A DNA stretch of 53,971 bases from Betaproteobacteria bacterium (GTDB lineage: Bacteria > Pseudomonadota > Gammaproteobacteria > Burkholderiales > Thiobacillaceae): the NCBI GenBank assembly GCA_020049415.1, contig JAIFKV010000065.1:1-53971 (forward strand), written 5' to 3'. A model generated the notes under the pieces. The model had not been told where the DNA came from. It saw only the letters and a program-made list of their open reading frames with translations, and made no database searches. Numbering within the stretch: the first letter of the stretch is position 1; the number at the start of each line of letters is the position of its first letter. This document shows positions 20,234 to 29,052 of this stretch, piece after piece. Position numbers and translations under genes: made by a program.

Positions 20234-20885
20234 AATAACCACACGCCGAAGCAATGGCCAGATTCTGGTTTTGCAGACTTTGAATCAGGTTGCCGCCGAT
20301 CAGGTCCAGGCGCGAGATACTGTCGATGCGTTGCTGATGTCGGCGCATTTCCCTCGGCGACAAAATCTCCGGGAACAACCCGCAGGCGGCAACCAAGCTG
20401 ACCAACACCGTATCGCGCGGGTCGGGAATGACATCGGGATCAGTGATCAGCGCATGCAACCGGCGCTCGACATCAACCAACTCACGGTTATCGACAACCG
20501 GGTATCGGCGCGAGGGAATAACCCATAGCAAGCGGCCGGAAACTTCCTTGATGATCTGCTTGCGCATCAGTTCCTGGCGCGTCAACGTGGTCACATCGGA
20601 AACACGCTGATTCAGTTCGTCAAGGCTGCCGAGCAACGGGTGAGGCCCGGCACCGAGGGCGCGCAAGGGGGTCAGCACGCTATCCAGTATTGGATTACCG
20701 ACCTCTGTGGCATCCAGCACAATCAATGTTTCGACATCCGCGTCGACGCGATGCTGGAACGAAAGCTCGCCCAGAATAGCGACGATCAAAGCTTGACGAA
20801 GCGCGGCTTGACCGCCATTGAGTGAAAATTGCCCGGTACTGTCATCGAGCGCCAATAGATAGATTTCTTCCGCGAAACTCAGCAT
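20232..20885 (-). CDS. GPP34 (GOLPH3/Vps74-like) domain protein
   Basis: 217 residues that match the GPP34 family: an N-terminal SFAEEIYLLALDDSTGQF, then a helical domain with ILGELSFQHRV, a WVIPSRRYPVVD segment and a late DPRDTVLVSLVAACGLF motif. In eukaryotes the family (GOLPH3, Vps74) binds phosphoinositides and retains Golgi glycosyltransferases. Bacterial members have no settled function. No membrane segment or signal peptide is visible. I used the ATG at 20885, which follows GGGG; a TTG four codons upstream is possible. The acetolactate decarboxylase gene lies upstream, 46 bases from this start, on the same strand. Confidence 0.75.
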   Translation of the reverse strand: MLSFAEEIYLLALDDSTGQFSLNGGQAALRQALIVAILGELSFQHRVDADVETLIVLDATEVGNPILDSVLTPLRALGAGPHPLLGSLDELNQRVSDVTTLTRQELMRKQIIKEVSGRLLWVIPSRRYPVVDNRELVDVERRLHALITDPDVIPDPRDTVLVSLVAACGLFPEILSPREMRRHQQRIDSISRLDLIGGNLIQSLQNQNLAIASACGY

Positions 20886-20930
20886 AGATAGCCCCAAGTG
20901 TGGTGGTTTAAGGCAAAAAAAGACGAAATA

Positions 20931-21644
20931 TCATTTTTCCGCCTCTTCAAGATCAGCGTGAATATCCCGCGCCAGATCGGCGGTCAGGTAATCCAGCGTC
21001 AACGGCAAGCCCAACTTCAAGCTGGGGATATGTTGCAGGCTGATGCGAACCTGGCTCGGTCGGCATTCCAGGAGATGGCCGCCGTGCTGTTTATCGTCCG
21101 TCAAAAAATGAAAGTGATAGCCGGGGACAACCACCGATTGCAGAAAATGCGGCGTCCAGAAACCGACCAGACAGCCATCCACCTCGGTGAATTCAAATTC
21201 TGGCTGTTCACGCGCCACTTCCACCAACGGTCGGACGCTATCCTGGCGCGGTACAGAGCGGGTGCGGGCATAGTCGAAGCGGCCATCGATGCGGATGGCG
21301 TAGAGCATGTTTTTCGACGGCAATAGCCGATCCAGCAGTGCCGAGAACCCGGCATAGTCCAAAGGCTGGGTGATTTCTTCCACGCTGTAGGGCTTGAAAT
21401 AGGTCACGCAGGCAAACGGGGTGCGCGTGGTTGGCGGCACGGCGTAGGCGAGCCCATCCGCGCGCAACTGATAAATATGACCATCGACGACAATCATTTC
21501 CCCATCAAGATGATTGAAAGTACCGATGCCGAAATCCCCCTGTTCGAGCAGTTCGGTCATCGTCACATCTTCCTGATAAATACCTTCCACCAACGCATTG
21601 ACGGGGGCTGTGACATACAGACTGGGCTTTACATGCGTGTTCAT
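20931..21644 (-). CDS. budA: Alpha-acetolactate decarboxylase
   Basis: 237 residues, normal for the family. The enzyme converts 2-acetolactate to (R)-acetoin in the cytoplasm, the committed step of acetoin/butanediol formation. The zinc site lies in PGYHFHFLTDDKQHGGH, which supplies three His (near 178, 180 and 191). Other family segments are FGIGTFNHLDGEMI and MLYAIRIDGRFDYARTRS. No catabolic acetolactate synthase or butanediol dehydrogenase gene is nearby, so it would act on acetolactate made elsewhere, perhaps by the branched-chain amino-acid pathway. The upstream ribosome site is weak. Confidence 0.93.
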   Translation of the reverse strand: MNTHVKPSLYVTAPVNALVEGIYQEDVTMTELLEQGDFGIGTFNHLDGEMIVVDGHIYQLRADGLAYAVPPTTRTPFACVTYFKPYSVEEITQPLDYAGFSALLDRLLPSKNMLYAIRIDGRFDYARTRSVPRQDSVRPLVEVAREQPEFEFTEVDGCLVGFWTPHFLQSVVVPGYHFHFLTDDKQHGGHLLECRPSQVRISLQHIPSLKLGLPLTLDYLTADLARDIHADLEEAEK

Positions 21645-21693
21645 GGCGACTCGGAAAGGGTTGAAAAATCGGGTTGCATCAATAGAACGAACA

Positions 21694-22938
21694 TCAATAA
21701 AGCAAACCGATGAGCCCGCCGCAGGACAAGGTGGCGAGACTACCGGCGATCAAGGTGCGCGGGCCCAATTCAAGAATTTCTCGACGCCGCTCGGGAACCA
21801 TCGCGGTCAAACCACCGATCATGATGCCGAGGCTGCCCAGGTTGGCGAAACCGCAGAGCGCATAAGTCATGATCAGACGACTGCGCGGGGAGAGCGCTTC
21901 GGCGGGGAGTGCAGCCAGATCAAGATAGGCAATCAACTCGTTCAGGATAATTTTGGTGCCCAGCAGCGAGCCGGCAGTTGCCGCCTCATGCCAGGGAATA
22001 CCCGCCAGCCAGGCAAGCGGTGTCATCAACACCCCGAACAGATATTGCAGCGACCAAGGGCTACCTTGATGCGGCAGCAGCGCAAGCATCTGGTTGACCA
22101 TTGCCACCAGCGCCACCAGCACAATCAACATGGCGATGATATTCAGCAGCAATTGCAACCCCTCGCCCGTGCCACGCGTTATCGCGCCCATGCTGCTGTC
22201 GTCGAGCGCCGTGGGGCGCAGGTGGCGGCCGGTTGGCGCGCCTTCAGGGGGAACCATCAATACCGCAAAGACAATGGCTGCTGGCGCACTGATGAACGAG
22301 GCCGCCAGAATATGTCCCAGCGCATCTGGCACGCTCGGGCCGACAATCCCGGCGTAAAGCGCCATGACGGTTCCGGCGACGCCGGCCATGCCGGCGGAAA
22401 GAATGACAAACAGTTCCCCGCGCGAAACCTGGGCGAGATACGGCTTAACCAGTAACGGCGCTTCAACCATGCCGACGAAAACATTCGCCGCCGTGGACAA
22501 GCCAACCGCTCCACCCACCCCCAGTGTTTTTTCCAGCAACCACGACAGCATACGCACCAGCAGCGGCAGCACGCGCCAATGAAACAGCAAGGCGGACAAG
22601 GCACTCATCACCAACACAATAGGCAGCGCCTGAAACGCCAACACGAAACTGGCGCCAGCGGTGGTCTCGGCATACGGCAGCGGACCACCGCCGAGATAGC
22701 CGAATACCATGCTGGAACCGGTTCGGGTTGCTCGCTCCAGCGCCAGCAGGCCATCGTTGAACGCGGCAAAGACGCTGTGTGCGCCGGGCAATTTAATAAT
22801 GATTACCGCCAGCGCGATTTGCAGTGCGACACCCCCAAAAACCGTGCGCCAAGGCACGGCGGATTTCTTTTCGGAGAGCAACCAGGCCAGCGCAATGAAG
22901 GCGCAGTAGCCAAACAGCGATTGCGCAAACAGACTCAT
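21694..22938 (-). CDS. NupC-type concentrative nucleoside transporter
   Basis: 414 residues, about ten membrane segments, of the CNT family that takes up nucleosides with H+ or Na+. Recognisable parts are the N-terminal NupC-like domain, the Gate segment (about 95-190), VGMVEAPLLVKPYL (the helix that contacts the nucleoside ribose in CNTs) and the C-terminal CNT domain with CGFANLGSLGIMIGG. It ends 49 bases before the acetolactate decarboxylase start, with nothing in common metabolically. Substrate specificity cannot be read. Confidence 0.92.
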   Translation of the reverse strand: MSLFAQSLFGYCAFIALAWLLSEKKSAVPWRTVFGGVALQIALAVIIIKLPGAHSVFAAFNDGLLALERATRTGSSMVFGYLGGGPLPYAETTAGASFVLAFQALPIVLVMSALSALLFHWRVLPLLVRMLSWLLEKTLGVGGAVGLSTAANVFVGMVEAPLLVKPYLAQVSRGELFVILSAGMAGVAGTVMALYAGIVGPSVPDALGHILAASFISAPAAIVFAVLMVPPEGAPTGRHLRPTALDDSSMGAITRGTGEGLQLLLNIIAMLIVLVALVAMVNQMLALLPHQGSPWSLQYLFGVLMTPLAWLAGIPWHEAATAGSLLGTKIILNELIAYLDLAALPAEALSPRSRLIMTYALCGFANLGSLGIMIGGLTAMVPERRREILELGPRTLIAGSLATLSCGGLIGLLY

Positions 22939-23352
22939 GCTGCCCGTGCCGGCTTCACGCCGGCCGAATTGGCATCGGGATAATCGGGATGTAGGGAATG
23001 GGTTTTCACAAATTTTCCATCGTCGGAAGATAGCCGCAGATTTTCACACAAAGCCGATGCCGACTCGGTAGCCGCATGCATTTCGTCGCAGCCCATTTTC
23101 AGGACAAAAAATTGGCCAGCCAGAAGGCGGTTGCACCATCTTCTTCAGCGCAAGCGAGCATTCATCATGCAGCGAATCTGTGTTGTGCGGTGTTTCAACA
23201 TGAATGACGACTTGCCACTCGATTTATCGGCTTGGGCCGTTCAAACTGCGATCCTTGCAGTTTGCTTCGGATTGAGTTGTTTTCCCCTTCCTTGCGGCAT
23301 CACGCAACCTTAACAACGCTCCTTAAGATCAATATATTTGAATAATATCAAT
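22939..23352. other. Intergenic region between the nucleoside transporter and OMP genes
   Basis: About 414 bases between divergent genes. It includes an 8-pair hairpin, CAAACTGC and GCAGTTTG (23242-23264). I see no convincing gene; a 60-codon frame at 23131-23313 lacks any recognisable feature. It should contain the promoters for both neighbours, but I cannot place them with confidence. Confidence 0.5.
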
Positions 23353-24168
23353 ATGTTATCAATCAGCAAAAACACCTCGTCATGGTCTTTAAATGGCACT
23401 AAAGCTGGCCGGCGGGCGGGCGGGGTGCTTCTGGCACTGGCATGCTTCGCTATCAGCGCGGCGGCGGCAGAACCAGCACGTTATTTCAAGGCCAGTCTGA
23501 GTAGAGAGACCTCGCGCGATACCCGCATCAGTGATCGCGACTGCAACCTGACCAACCCGCCGGCGCTGTTTGGTTGTGGCATCGGTAACGATGGTCAGCC
23601 GCTGGGCGCGACCGGTGACTTCGGTTCCGGCCTCGCCATGGATGCCGCGCTGGGCTACCGCTTTTCGGAAAAGTTTCGTGCGGAAATACTGCTCAGCTAT
23701 CGGCCCAGCCTCGACGTGTCGGCTCAGGCCAATTTTCTCGGTGTCAGCGGAGAGCAGCCCGTGCAGGCGGAAGTGGAGTCTCTTGGCCTGTTCGCGGTCG
23801 GCTATCTCGATTTGCCACGCCTGGGACGCTGGCAACCCTACCTTGGCGCTGGGCTGGGCCGCGCGCATCACCGTATCGGCGCGACCCACTACTACTTTCC
23901 CGCCCTCGGCCCCAGCGCGGAAACCCTATTGCGCGGCGGCAGCCACAGCGAATCGGCTTATGTGCTGATGGCGGGCGCGGCAATACCGTTGTCCCCCGCC
24001 TGGAAACTGGATATTGCCTATCGCTATAACGACCTCGGCGAAGTGCGCAGCGACGATGGCGCGGCAAGCATCATTCGCACCACCCGAACCCGTGTTATCG
24101 ACATCGCCGGGACTCGCGCCCGTTTAAAAACACACGGTGTGATGATCGGCCTGCACTACGCCTTTTGA
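23353..24168 (+). CDS. Outer-membrane beta-barrel protein
   Basis: About 271 residues. A signal peptide (hydrophobic run VLLALACFAISAAAA) is followed by alternating amphipathic strands and a terminal Phe in GVMIGLHYAF, the usual C-terminal strand of an outer-membrane barrel. The layout fits the OmpA-like/OMP_b-brl superfamily of eight-stranded porin-like proteins; segments such as WQPYLGAGLG and WKLDIAYRYNDLG are typical strands. The role is unknown. The start is uncertain: ATG 23353 or TTG 23338, neither with a good ribosome site. It lies 72 bases before the phosphatase gene on the same strand. Confidence 0.75.
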   Translation: MLSISKNTSSWSLNGTKAGRRAGGVLLALACFAISAAAAEPARYFKASLSRETSRDTRISDRDCNLTNPPALFGCGIGNDGQPLGATGDFGSGLAMDAALGYRFSEKFRAEILLSYRPSLDVSAQANFLGVSGEQPVQAEVESLGLFAVGYLDLPRLGRWQPYLGAGLGRAHHRIGATHYYFPALGPSAETLLRGGSHSESAYVLMAGAAIPLSPAWKLDIAYRYNDLGEVRSDDGAASIIRTTRTRVIDIAGTRARLKTHGVMIGLHYAF

Positions 24169-24240
24169 GCCATGCCGGCATGGCATGACAATACCAGCGA
24201 CACAACGCAAACGACCCCGCTTTGAACGACTGATGCCACC

Positions 24241-26100
24241 ATGAAATCCATTCGCACCAAGATGCTCATCGGCTTTGGCCTGTTGCTGACAGCCCTCCTC
24301 TCCTTGCTTGGCGCAGTGCTCTATCTGCAAGTCAAAGCCACCGTGATTCCACTGACGCAAGAACTCAGTCAAGAGGTGTTGAATGCGCGTTCAGCCGGTA
24401 TAGGCCACCTGTTTCAGGGGTATCAGAACGATATCCGGACCTTGTCGCACGACCCCCGCTTACAGTCGGGCAATCTGGGAGTGATTGAACAGGAATTGAA
24501 ACAGCGAAAAGCCAGCATCAGCAAAGACTATGAAATGTTGTTCTTCAGCGACGCCAACGGCGACTATGTCAGTTCCATCGGTTCCCTCGGCAACGTCAAA
24601 GATCGCGCCTACTGGAAAGCCATCATGCTGGATGGCGTCAACGAGGTCATCGGCGAACCGGTGGTTTCGCGCGCCACCGGGGCGACCGTGTTTGTAGTCG
24701 CCGCCGTGGTCACCAATCAACAAGGCCAGCGGATCGGCATGGTCGCCGCCACGGTACTGCTCGACACCCTGTCCAAAATTGCCGGAGCCATCGGTATTGG
24801 AAACCGCGGTTTTGGCTGGGTCATGGATAGCCAAGGGTGGTTGATAGCGCACCCTAAAAGCGAGCTACGGATGCAGCTGAATCTGCTCCGGTCCAGCGCG
24901 CATGGCTATCAGGGTCTGGAGGAAATCGGTCGTCAGCTAGCTCAGGGCAAGTCGGGCTTGAGCCAATACCAGCGTCCCGACGGCACCCGTTTTGTCACCA
25001 TCTACAACCCCATTCCCAACTCGCCGAACTGGGGATTGGGTGTCTCTCTCCATGAAACCGAATTGATGGGCCGCGCCTTTCGTTTGATGCACCTGGTGCT
25101 CTGGGGCATGGCGGGCATTCTGGGCATGGTATTGCTGCTGGTTTATGTGGTTTCCGGGCGCATCGCGGCGCCGATCAGACAGTTGATGCAAGGGGTGCGG
25201 GTAGTCAGCTCCGGCAACCTCGAACATCGCCTGGATGTTCGTACCGGTGACGAAATTCAAGCGCTGGCGGAAGCCTTCAACCACATGACCGATGATCTCA
25301 AAGAACATATCCGCGATCTCGCCCGCGTTTCGGCGGAAAAAGCCAGGGTGGATGGCGAACTGCACGCGGCGACGCAGATTCAGGCCAGCATGTTGCCGCA
25401 TATTTTTCCGCCCTACCCCGAAATCGCCAACATCGATCTGTTTGCCATCATGGAGCCGGCGAAAGAAGTCGGCGGCGATTTCTACGACTTTTTCCTGGTC
25501 GATAACCGGCATCTGTGCGTCTGCATTGGCGACGTATCGGGCAAGGGCGTGCCGGCGGCGTTGTTCATGGTCATCGGCATGACCATCCTGAAAAACCTGA
25601 CCCAGCAAGGCCTGTCGCTGAGCCAGGTGTTCACCCAGGCAAATAACATGTTGTGTTCCGATAACGGCATGTTCATCACCGCATTCATGGCCATCCTTGA
25701 TATTGAAAGCGGTGAGCTGGAATACGTCAGCGCCGGTCACAATCCCCCGCTCATCGCGCATCAAGGCGCTGATTTCAGCTTCCTGAACACCCCCATCCAC
25801 CTGTTCCTGGGCGGCATGGAAAACCAGGAATATCGCTCTTCGCGCATCAAACTGGCCGCCGGTGATGTGCTCTTTGTTTATACCGATGGCCTGACCGAAG
25901 CGATGAACGCAGAAGGCGCCTTCTATACCAACGCCCGTATGCTGGACTCGATCAACCGGCAGCAGGGGCAAAATGTGCAGGGCATCATCAGCGGCATGCG
26001 GGAAGCTGTGCGTGACTTTGTGCAAAATGCGCCCGCTGCGGATGATCTCACCATGCTCGCGCTGACCCTCTCCAAACTCACCCCGCCAGCGCGGCAATGA
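24241..26100 (+). CDS. Membrane Cache-HAMP-PP2C phosphatase (RsbU/SpoIIE type)
   Basis: 619 residues. TM1 (about 8-30), an extracytoplasmic Cache sensor (about 35-275, ending GFGWVMDSQGWLIAHP), TM2 (about 285-308), HAMP (about 310-365) and a PP2C/SpoIIE domain (about 395-610). Metal-binding motifs are intact: EVGGDFYDFF, GDVSGKGVPAALFM, SAGHNPPLI, YTDGLTEAMN and DDLTMLAL. It should dephosphorylate a STAS-domain antagonist in response to an external ligand. The antagonist and its kinase are encoded directly downstream (26187-26522, 26545-26979), so this is the input of a partner-switching system. The Cache ligand is not predictable here. Confidence 0.92.
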   Translation: MKSIRTKMLIGFGLLLTALLSLLGAVLYLQVKATVIPLTQELSQEVLNARSAGIGHLFQGYQNDIRTLSHDPRLQSGNLGVIEQELKQRKASISKDYEMLFFSDANGDYVSSIGSLGNVKDRAYWKAIMLDGVNEVIGEPVVSRATGATVFVVAAVVTNQQGQRIGMVAATVLLDTLSKIAGAIGIGNRGFGWVMDSQGWLIAHPKSELRMQLNLLRSSAHGYQGLEEIGRQLAQGKSGLSQYQRPDGTRFVTIYNPIPNSPNWGLGVSLHETELMGRAFRLMHLVLWGMAGILGMVLLLVYVVSGRIAAPIRQLMQGVRVVSSGNLEHRLDVRTGDEIQALAEAFNHMTDDLKEHIRDLARVSAEKARVDGELHAATQIQASMLPHIFPPYPEIANIDLFAIMEPAKEVGGDFYDFFLVDNRHLCVCIGDVSGKGVPAALFMVIGMTILKNLTQQGLSLSQVFTQANNMLCSDNGMFITAFMAILDIESGELEYVSAGHNPPLIAHQGADFSFLNTPIHLFLGGMENQEYRSSRIKLAAGDVLFVYTDGLTEAMNAEGAFYTNARMLDSINRQQGQNVQGIISGMREAVRDFVQNAPAADDLTMLALTLSKLTPPARQ

Positions 26101-26186
26101 CACCGATCCGATAATTCGTCATGGCTGATCAAAACCTTGGGCAGTGTCACTGCCCTTGTTTCAGCTCCAACATTGAAAGGAAAACC

Positions 26187-26522
26187 ATGCAAATCAAGGA
26201 AACGCAGCAAAACGACCTCCTCATCATGTCATTGACCGGACGCCTGGACAGCACCACATCACCCGATTTTGAAAAGCAGATCTTGTCCCGGTTAGGCGAA
26301 CACTCACACTTGGTGCTCGATTTTTCCGATCTCGATTACATCTCCAGCGCCGGTCTGCGAGTGCTCCTGCTGGCCGCCAAGAAGATCAAGCAAGCCAGTG
26401 GCAGCCTGATTTTGTGTGCGTTGAAAGAACATCTGCGCGAGGTATTCGAGATCAGCGGCTTTCTCACCATACTCGATGTCCGCCCCAGCCTCGCCGATGC
26501 CTTGACGGGCGCTGCCGGCTAA
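26187..26522 (+). CDS. STAS-domain anti-sigma factor antagonist
   Basis: 111 residues, a single STAS domain of the RsbV/SpoIIAA type. The phosphorylatable serine is in DYISSAGLRVLLLAA (near residue 56-57), preceded by LVLDFSDL. In its dephosphorylated form it would bind and neutralise the kinase encoded next. GAAAGG lies just before the ATG at 26187, which favours it over a longer reading from 26121. It is the middle gene of the module. Confidence 0.9.
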   Translation: MQIKETQQNDLLIMSLTGRLDSTTSPDFEKQILSRLGEHSHLVLDFSDLDYISSAGLRVLLLAAKKIKQASGSLILCALKEHLREVFEISGFLTILDVRPSLADALTGAAG

Positions 26523-26544
26523 CGATGACGAAGCGCTCGGCTTG

Positions 26545-26979
26545 ATGGACTTCGACCGCGAGTTCTCCTTGCGCAACGATCTGGACGAGATTCCAGACTT
26601 CGCCGAGGCCATCGAATCTCTGGGAGAACGATCCGGGCTGACCAGCGCGCAGGTCTATCAGATCAATCTGGTCCTGGACGAGTTGCTGACCAATATCATC
26701 AGCTATGCCTACCAGGACATCGATACCGGCAGTCATACCATCAAGGTGCGACTGGCACGCCGGGACGACCAGCTGACAGCCGAACTGATCGATGACGGCA
26801 AAGCCTTCGACCCCTTGCGTGAAGCGCCCGAAGCCATCATCAATGGCGCTGTCGATGCCCGCCCCATAGGCGGACTGGGACTGCATTTCATGCGCACCTT
26901 GATGGACGAAGTACGTTATCAGCGGCTGGACAATTGCAACCAATTGACTCTGATCAAGTACGTCGGCAAATCCGCTTGA
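26545..26979 (+). CDS. RsbW-type serine kinase / anti-sigma factor
   Basis: 144 residues with a GHKL ATPase domain. The N box is LVLDELLTNIISYAY (Glu and Asn that bind Mg-ATP), the G1 box LIDDGKAFDP and the G2 box RPIGGLGLHFM. It should phosphorylate the STAS protein and hold a sigma factor or other partner in check. No sigma-factor gene lies beside it, so the target is unknown. The start is ATG 26545, with TTG 26542 as an alternative; both lack a strong ribosome site. The gene begins 22 bases after the STAS stop. Confidence 0.88.
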   Translation: MDFDREFSLRNDLDEIPDFAEAIESLGERSGLTSAQVYQINLVLDELLTNIISYAYQDIDTGSHTIKVRLARRDDQLTAELIDDGKAFDPLREAPEAIINGAVDARPIGGLGLHFMRTLMDEVRYQRLDNCNQLTLIKYVGKSA

Positions 26980-26998
26980 TCGCCATCAGCGCAAGCCC

Positions 26999-27069
26999 GC
27001 GACCGGCACCTTGCACCGCATCCCACCCGTGCAGCCAGAATGTCCTGGTTATTCATGGACAGTCGCTTA
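26999..27069. repeat. Palindromic repeat arm, copy B
   Basis: 71 bases that align without gaps to 74-144. Bases 27025-27069 differ from 100-144 at one position only. The first 28 bases are the reverse complement of the copy A left arm (24-51) with one mismatch. Only one arm and the tail are visible, so this is a half or truncated copy. It lies in the gap between the RsbW-like gene and the ABC exporter. Confidence 0.75.
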
Positions 27070-27225
27070 TGCACTCAGGCCAGGCTTTGAGCCGACTGTG
27101 ATATGCGTTGACGTTCTGCGGTGGCCGCCGAAGCCGCACCCGATGCGATACCTGCAAATTTGGCTCCAGCGTGCCCGCCGGCAAGCACCTGACTCAGTAT
27201 CTCGTGAGATGAACGACAATCAGGT

Positions 27226-29034
27226 ATGCCCACCATCTCCCCTGCCCCGCTCGCTGCCAAATCCGCCAATCGAAATGCACTGGCGACACTGAAAGGCCTC
27301 TGGCCCTTCCTGCACCCTTATCGGGCACGCATTGCCCTGGCCTTCGTGTTGCTCTGCCTGGGTTCCGCCAGCATCCTGCTGGTGCCGCTGGCATTCCGTG
27401 ATCTGATCGATTTTGGATTTGGCAACCGGACGCAAGCCAGCGATAGCCTGCTCGGTGCATTCAGTCTGAACGGACATTTCATCGCCCTGTTCGGCCTCGC
27501 CGTGTTCTGGGCGCTGATGATCGCGGCGCGTTATTACACCGTAACGTGGGTCGGCGAGCGGGCCACGGCGGACCTGCGCAACGCCGTCTATGCGCGGGTG
27601 TTGTCGCAATCGCCGCACTTCTTTGAAACGGTGCAGACCGGTGAAGTGCTGTCGCGCCTCACCGGAGACACGACGCTGATTCAGACCGTGGTCGGCAGTT
27701 CGATTTCGATGGGCTTGCGCAGCCTGTTCCAGTTCATCGGCGGCATGGCCATGCTGGCCTATACCAGTTTCACCCTGTTCTCCCTCAACCTGGGCCTGAT
27801 GGCGTTGCTGACGCTGCCCATCCTGGTCATCGGCCGCAAGGTCAAAAAGCTGTCGCGGGAAGCGCAGGACCGCATCGCCGACACCGCCGCGCTGGCTGGC
27901 GAAGTGCTCAATGCGATGCCGACAGTGCAGGCCTACACACAGGAAATTCAGGAAGCGCGGCGCTACAACGAGCGCACCGAAACCAGCTTCGTCACCGCCA
28001 TCCGCCGCTCGCGTGTACGCGCCGCGCTGACTGCGCTGATCATCAGCGCGGTGATGGGAACCATCATTTTCGTGCTCTGGATCGGCGCCCGCCAGGTTGC
28101 CCAAGGCGCCATGACCGGCGGTGAACTGGCCTCCTTCGTGCTCTACGCCGCACTGGTCGCCGGCGGCGTCGGCACGCTGGCGGAAGTGTGGGGCGACATC
28201 ATGCGCGCGGCTGGCGCCACCGAACGGCTGCTCGACCTGCTGCACGCCGAATCGGCCATCCAGGAATCCGCCAGCCCGTTGACGCCAGCCCACCCGGGGC
28301 AGGCTGCTATCCGCTTTGAAAATGTCACCTTCCGCTATCCCTCGCGACCGCAAACCAATGCGCTGGAGAGCATCGACCTGGACATCAAGCCGGGTGAGAG
28401 CGTCGCGCTGATCGGCCCTTCCGGCGCAGGAAAAACCAGCCTGTTCCAACTTTTACTGCGTTATTACGATGTCACAGCGGGCTGCATCCGGCTCAACGGC
28501 CAGGACATCCGCCAGTTGCGCCTGCACGATCTGCGCAACAGCATCGCCATCGTGCCGCAAGACCCGGTGATCTTTTCCGCCAACGCCCTGGACAACATCC
28601 GCTACGGCCGCGCCTCGGCAAGCGACGCTGAGGTTCTACACGCCGCCAAGGCGGCGCTGGTGGATGAATTTGTCGAACGCCTGCCTGAGGGCTACCAGAC
28701 CTTCCTCGGCGAGCGCGGCACCCGCCTCTCCGGCGGCCAGCGCCAACGCATCGCCATCGCCCGCGCCATGCTGAAAGGTGCGCCGCTGTTGCTGCTCGAC
28801 GAAGCCACCAGCGCCCTCGACGCGGAATCGGAAGTTTTAGTCCAGCAAGGCCTCAGCGCAGCCATGCGCGGACGCACCACACTGGTGATCGCACATCGCC
28901 TGGCCACGGTGCAGAAAGTCGACCGCATCATCGTGATGGATCAAGGCAAGATCGTCGAAACCGGCACCCCGGCAGATTTGCGCAGCCAAGGCGGGCTTTA
29001 CGCCAGACTGGCGGCGCTGCAACTTGATCATTGA
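27226..29034 (+). CDS. MsbA-like ABC exporter (fused permease and ATPase)
   Basis: 602 residues. A six-helix type IV exporter domain (about 20-310) is followed by an ATPase domain (about 350-595). ATPase motifs are complete: Walker A GPSGAGKTS near 398, signature LSGGQRQRIAIARAM, Walker B LLLLDEATSALD near 521 and the switch IAHRLATV. It would act as a homodimer in the inner membrane and export a lipid, peptide or drug. It resembles the broad subgroup annotated as MsbA-like or lipid/multidrug exporters in proteobacteria; no lipid A or Kdo genes are adjacent, so I do not call it msbA. It appears to be a single-gene unit. Confidence 0.9.
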   Translation: MPTISPAPLAAKSANRNALATLKGLWPFLHPYRARIALAFVLLCLGSASILLVPLAFRDLIDFGFGNRTQASDSLLGAFSLNGHFIALFGLAVFWALMIAARYYTVTWVGERATADLRNAVYARVLSQSPHFFETVQTGEVLSRLTGDTTLIQTVVGSSISMGLRSLFQFIGGMAMLAYTSFTLFSLNLGLMALLTLPILVIGRKVKKLSREAQDRIADTAALAGEVLNAMPTVQAYTQEIQEARRYNERTETSFVTAIRRSRVRAALTALIISAVMGTIIFVLWIGARQVAQGAMTGGELASFVLYAALVAGGVGTLAEVWGDIMRAAGATERLLDLLHAESAIQESASPLTPAHPGQAAIRFENVTFRYPSRPQTNALESIDLDIKPGESVALIGPSGAGKTSLFQLLLRYYDVTAGCIRLNGQDIRQLRLHDLRNSIAIVPQDPVIFSANALDNIRYGRASASDAEVLHAAKAALVDEFVERLPEGYQTFLGERGTRLSGGQRQRIAIARAMLKGAPLLLLDEATSALDAESEVLVQQGLSAAMRGRTTLVIAHRLATVQKVDRIIVMDQGKIVETGTPADLRSQGGLYARLAALQLDH

Positions 29035-29052
29035 CGATACATACACAGGAAG

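Noticed and set aside
21598-22455. A 285-codon frame opposite the nucleoside transporter
   Set aside because: Gln/His-rich antisense product of a membrane protein gene; no motif.
24937-26103. A 388-codon frame opposite the PP2C phosphatase
   Set aside because: Antisense shadow of a gene with all metal-binding motifs.
27220-28449. A 409-codon frame opposite the ABC exporter
   Set aside because: Antisense to a gene with complete ATPase motifs; Gln/His/Gly-rich shadow composition.
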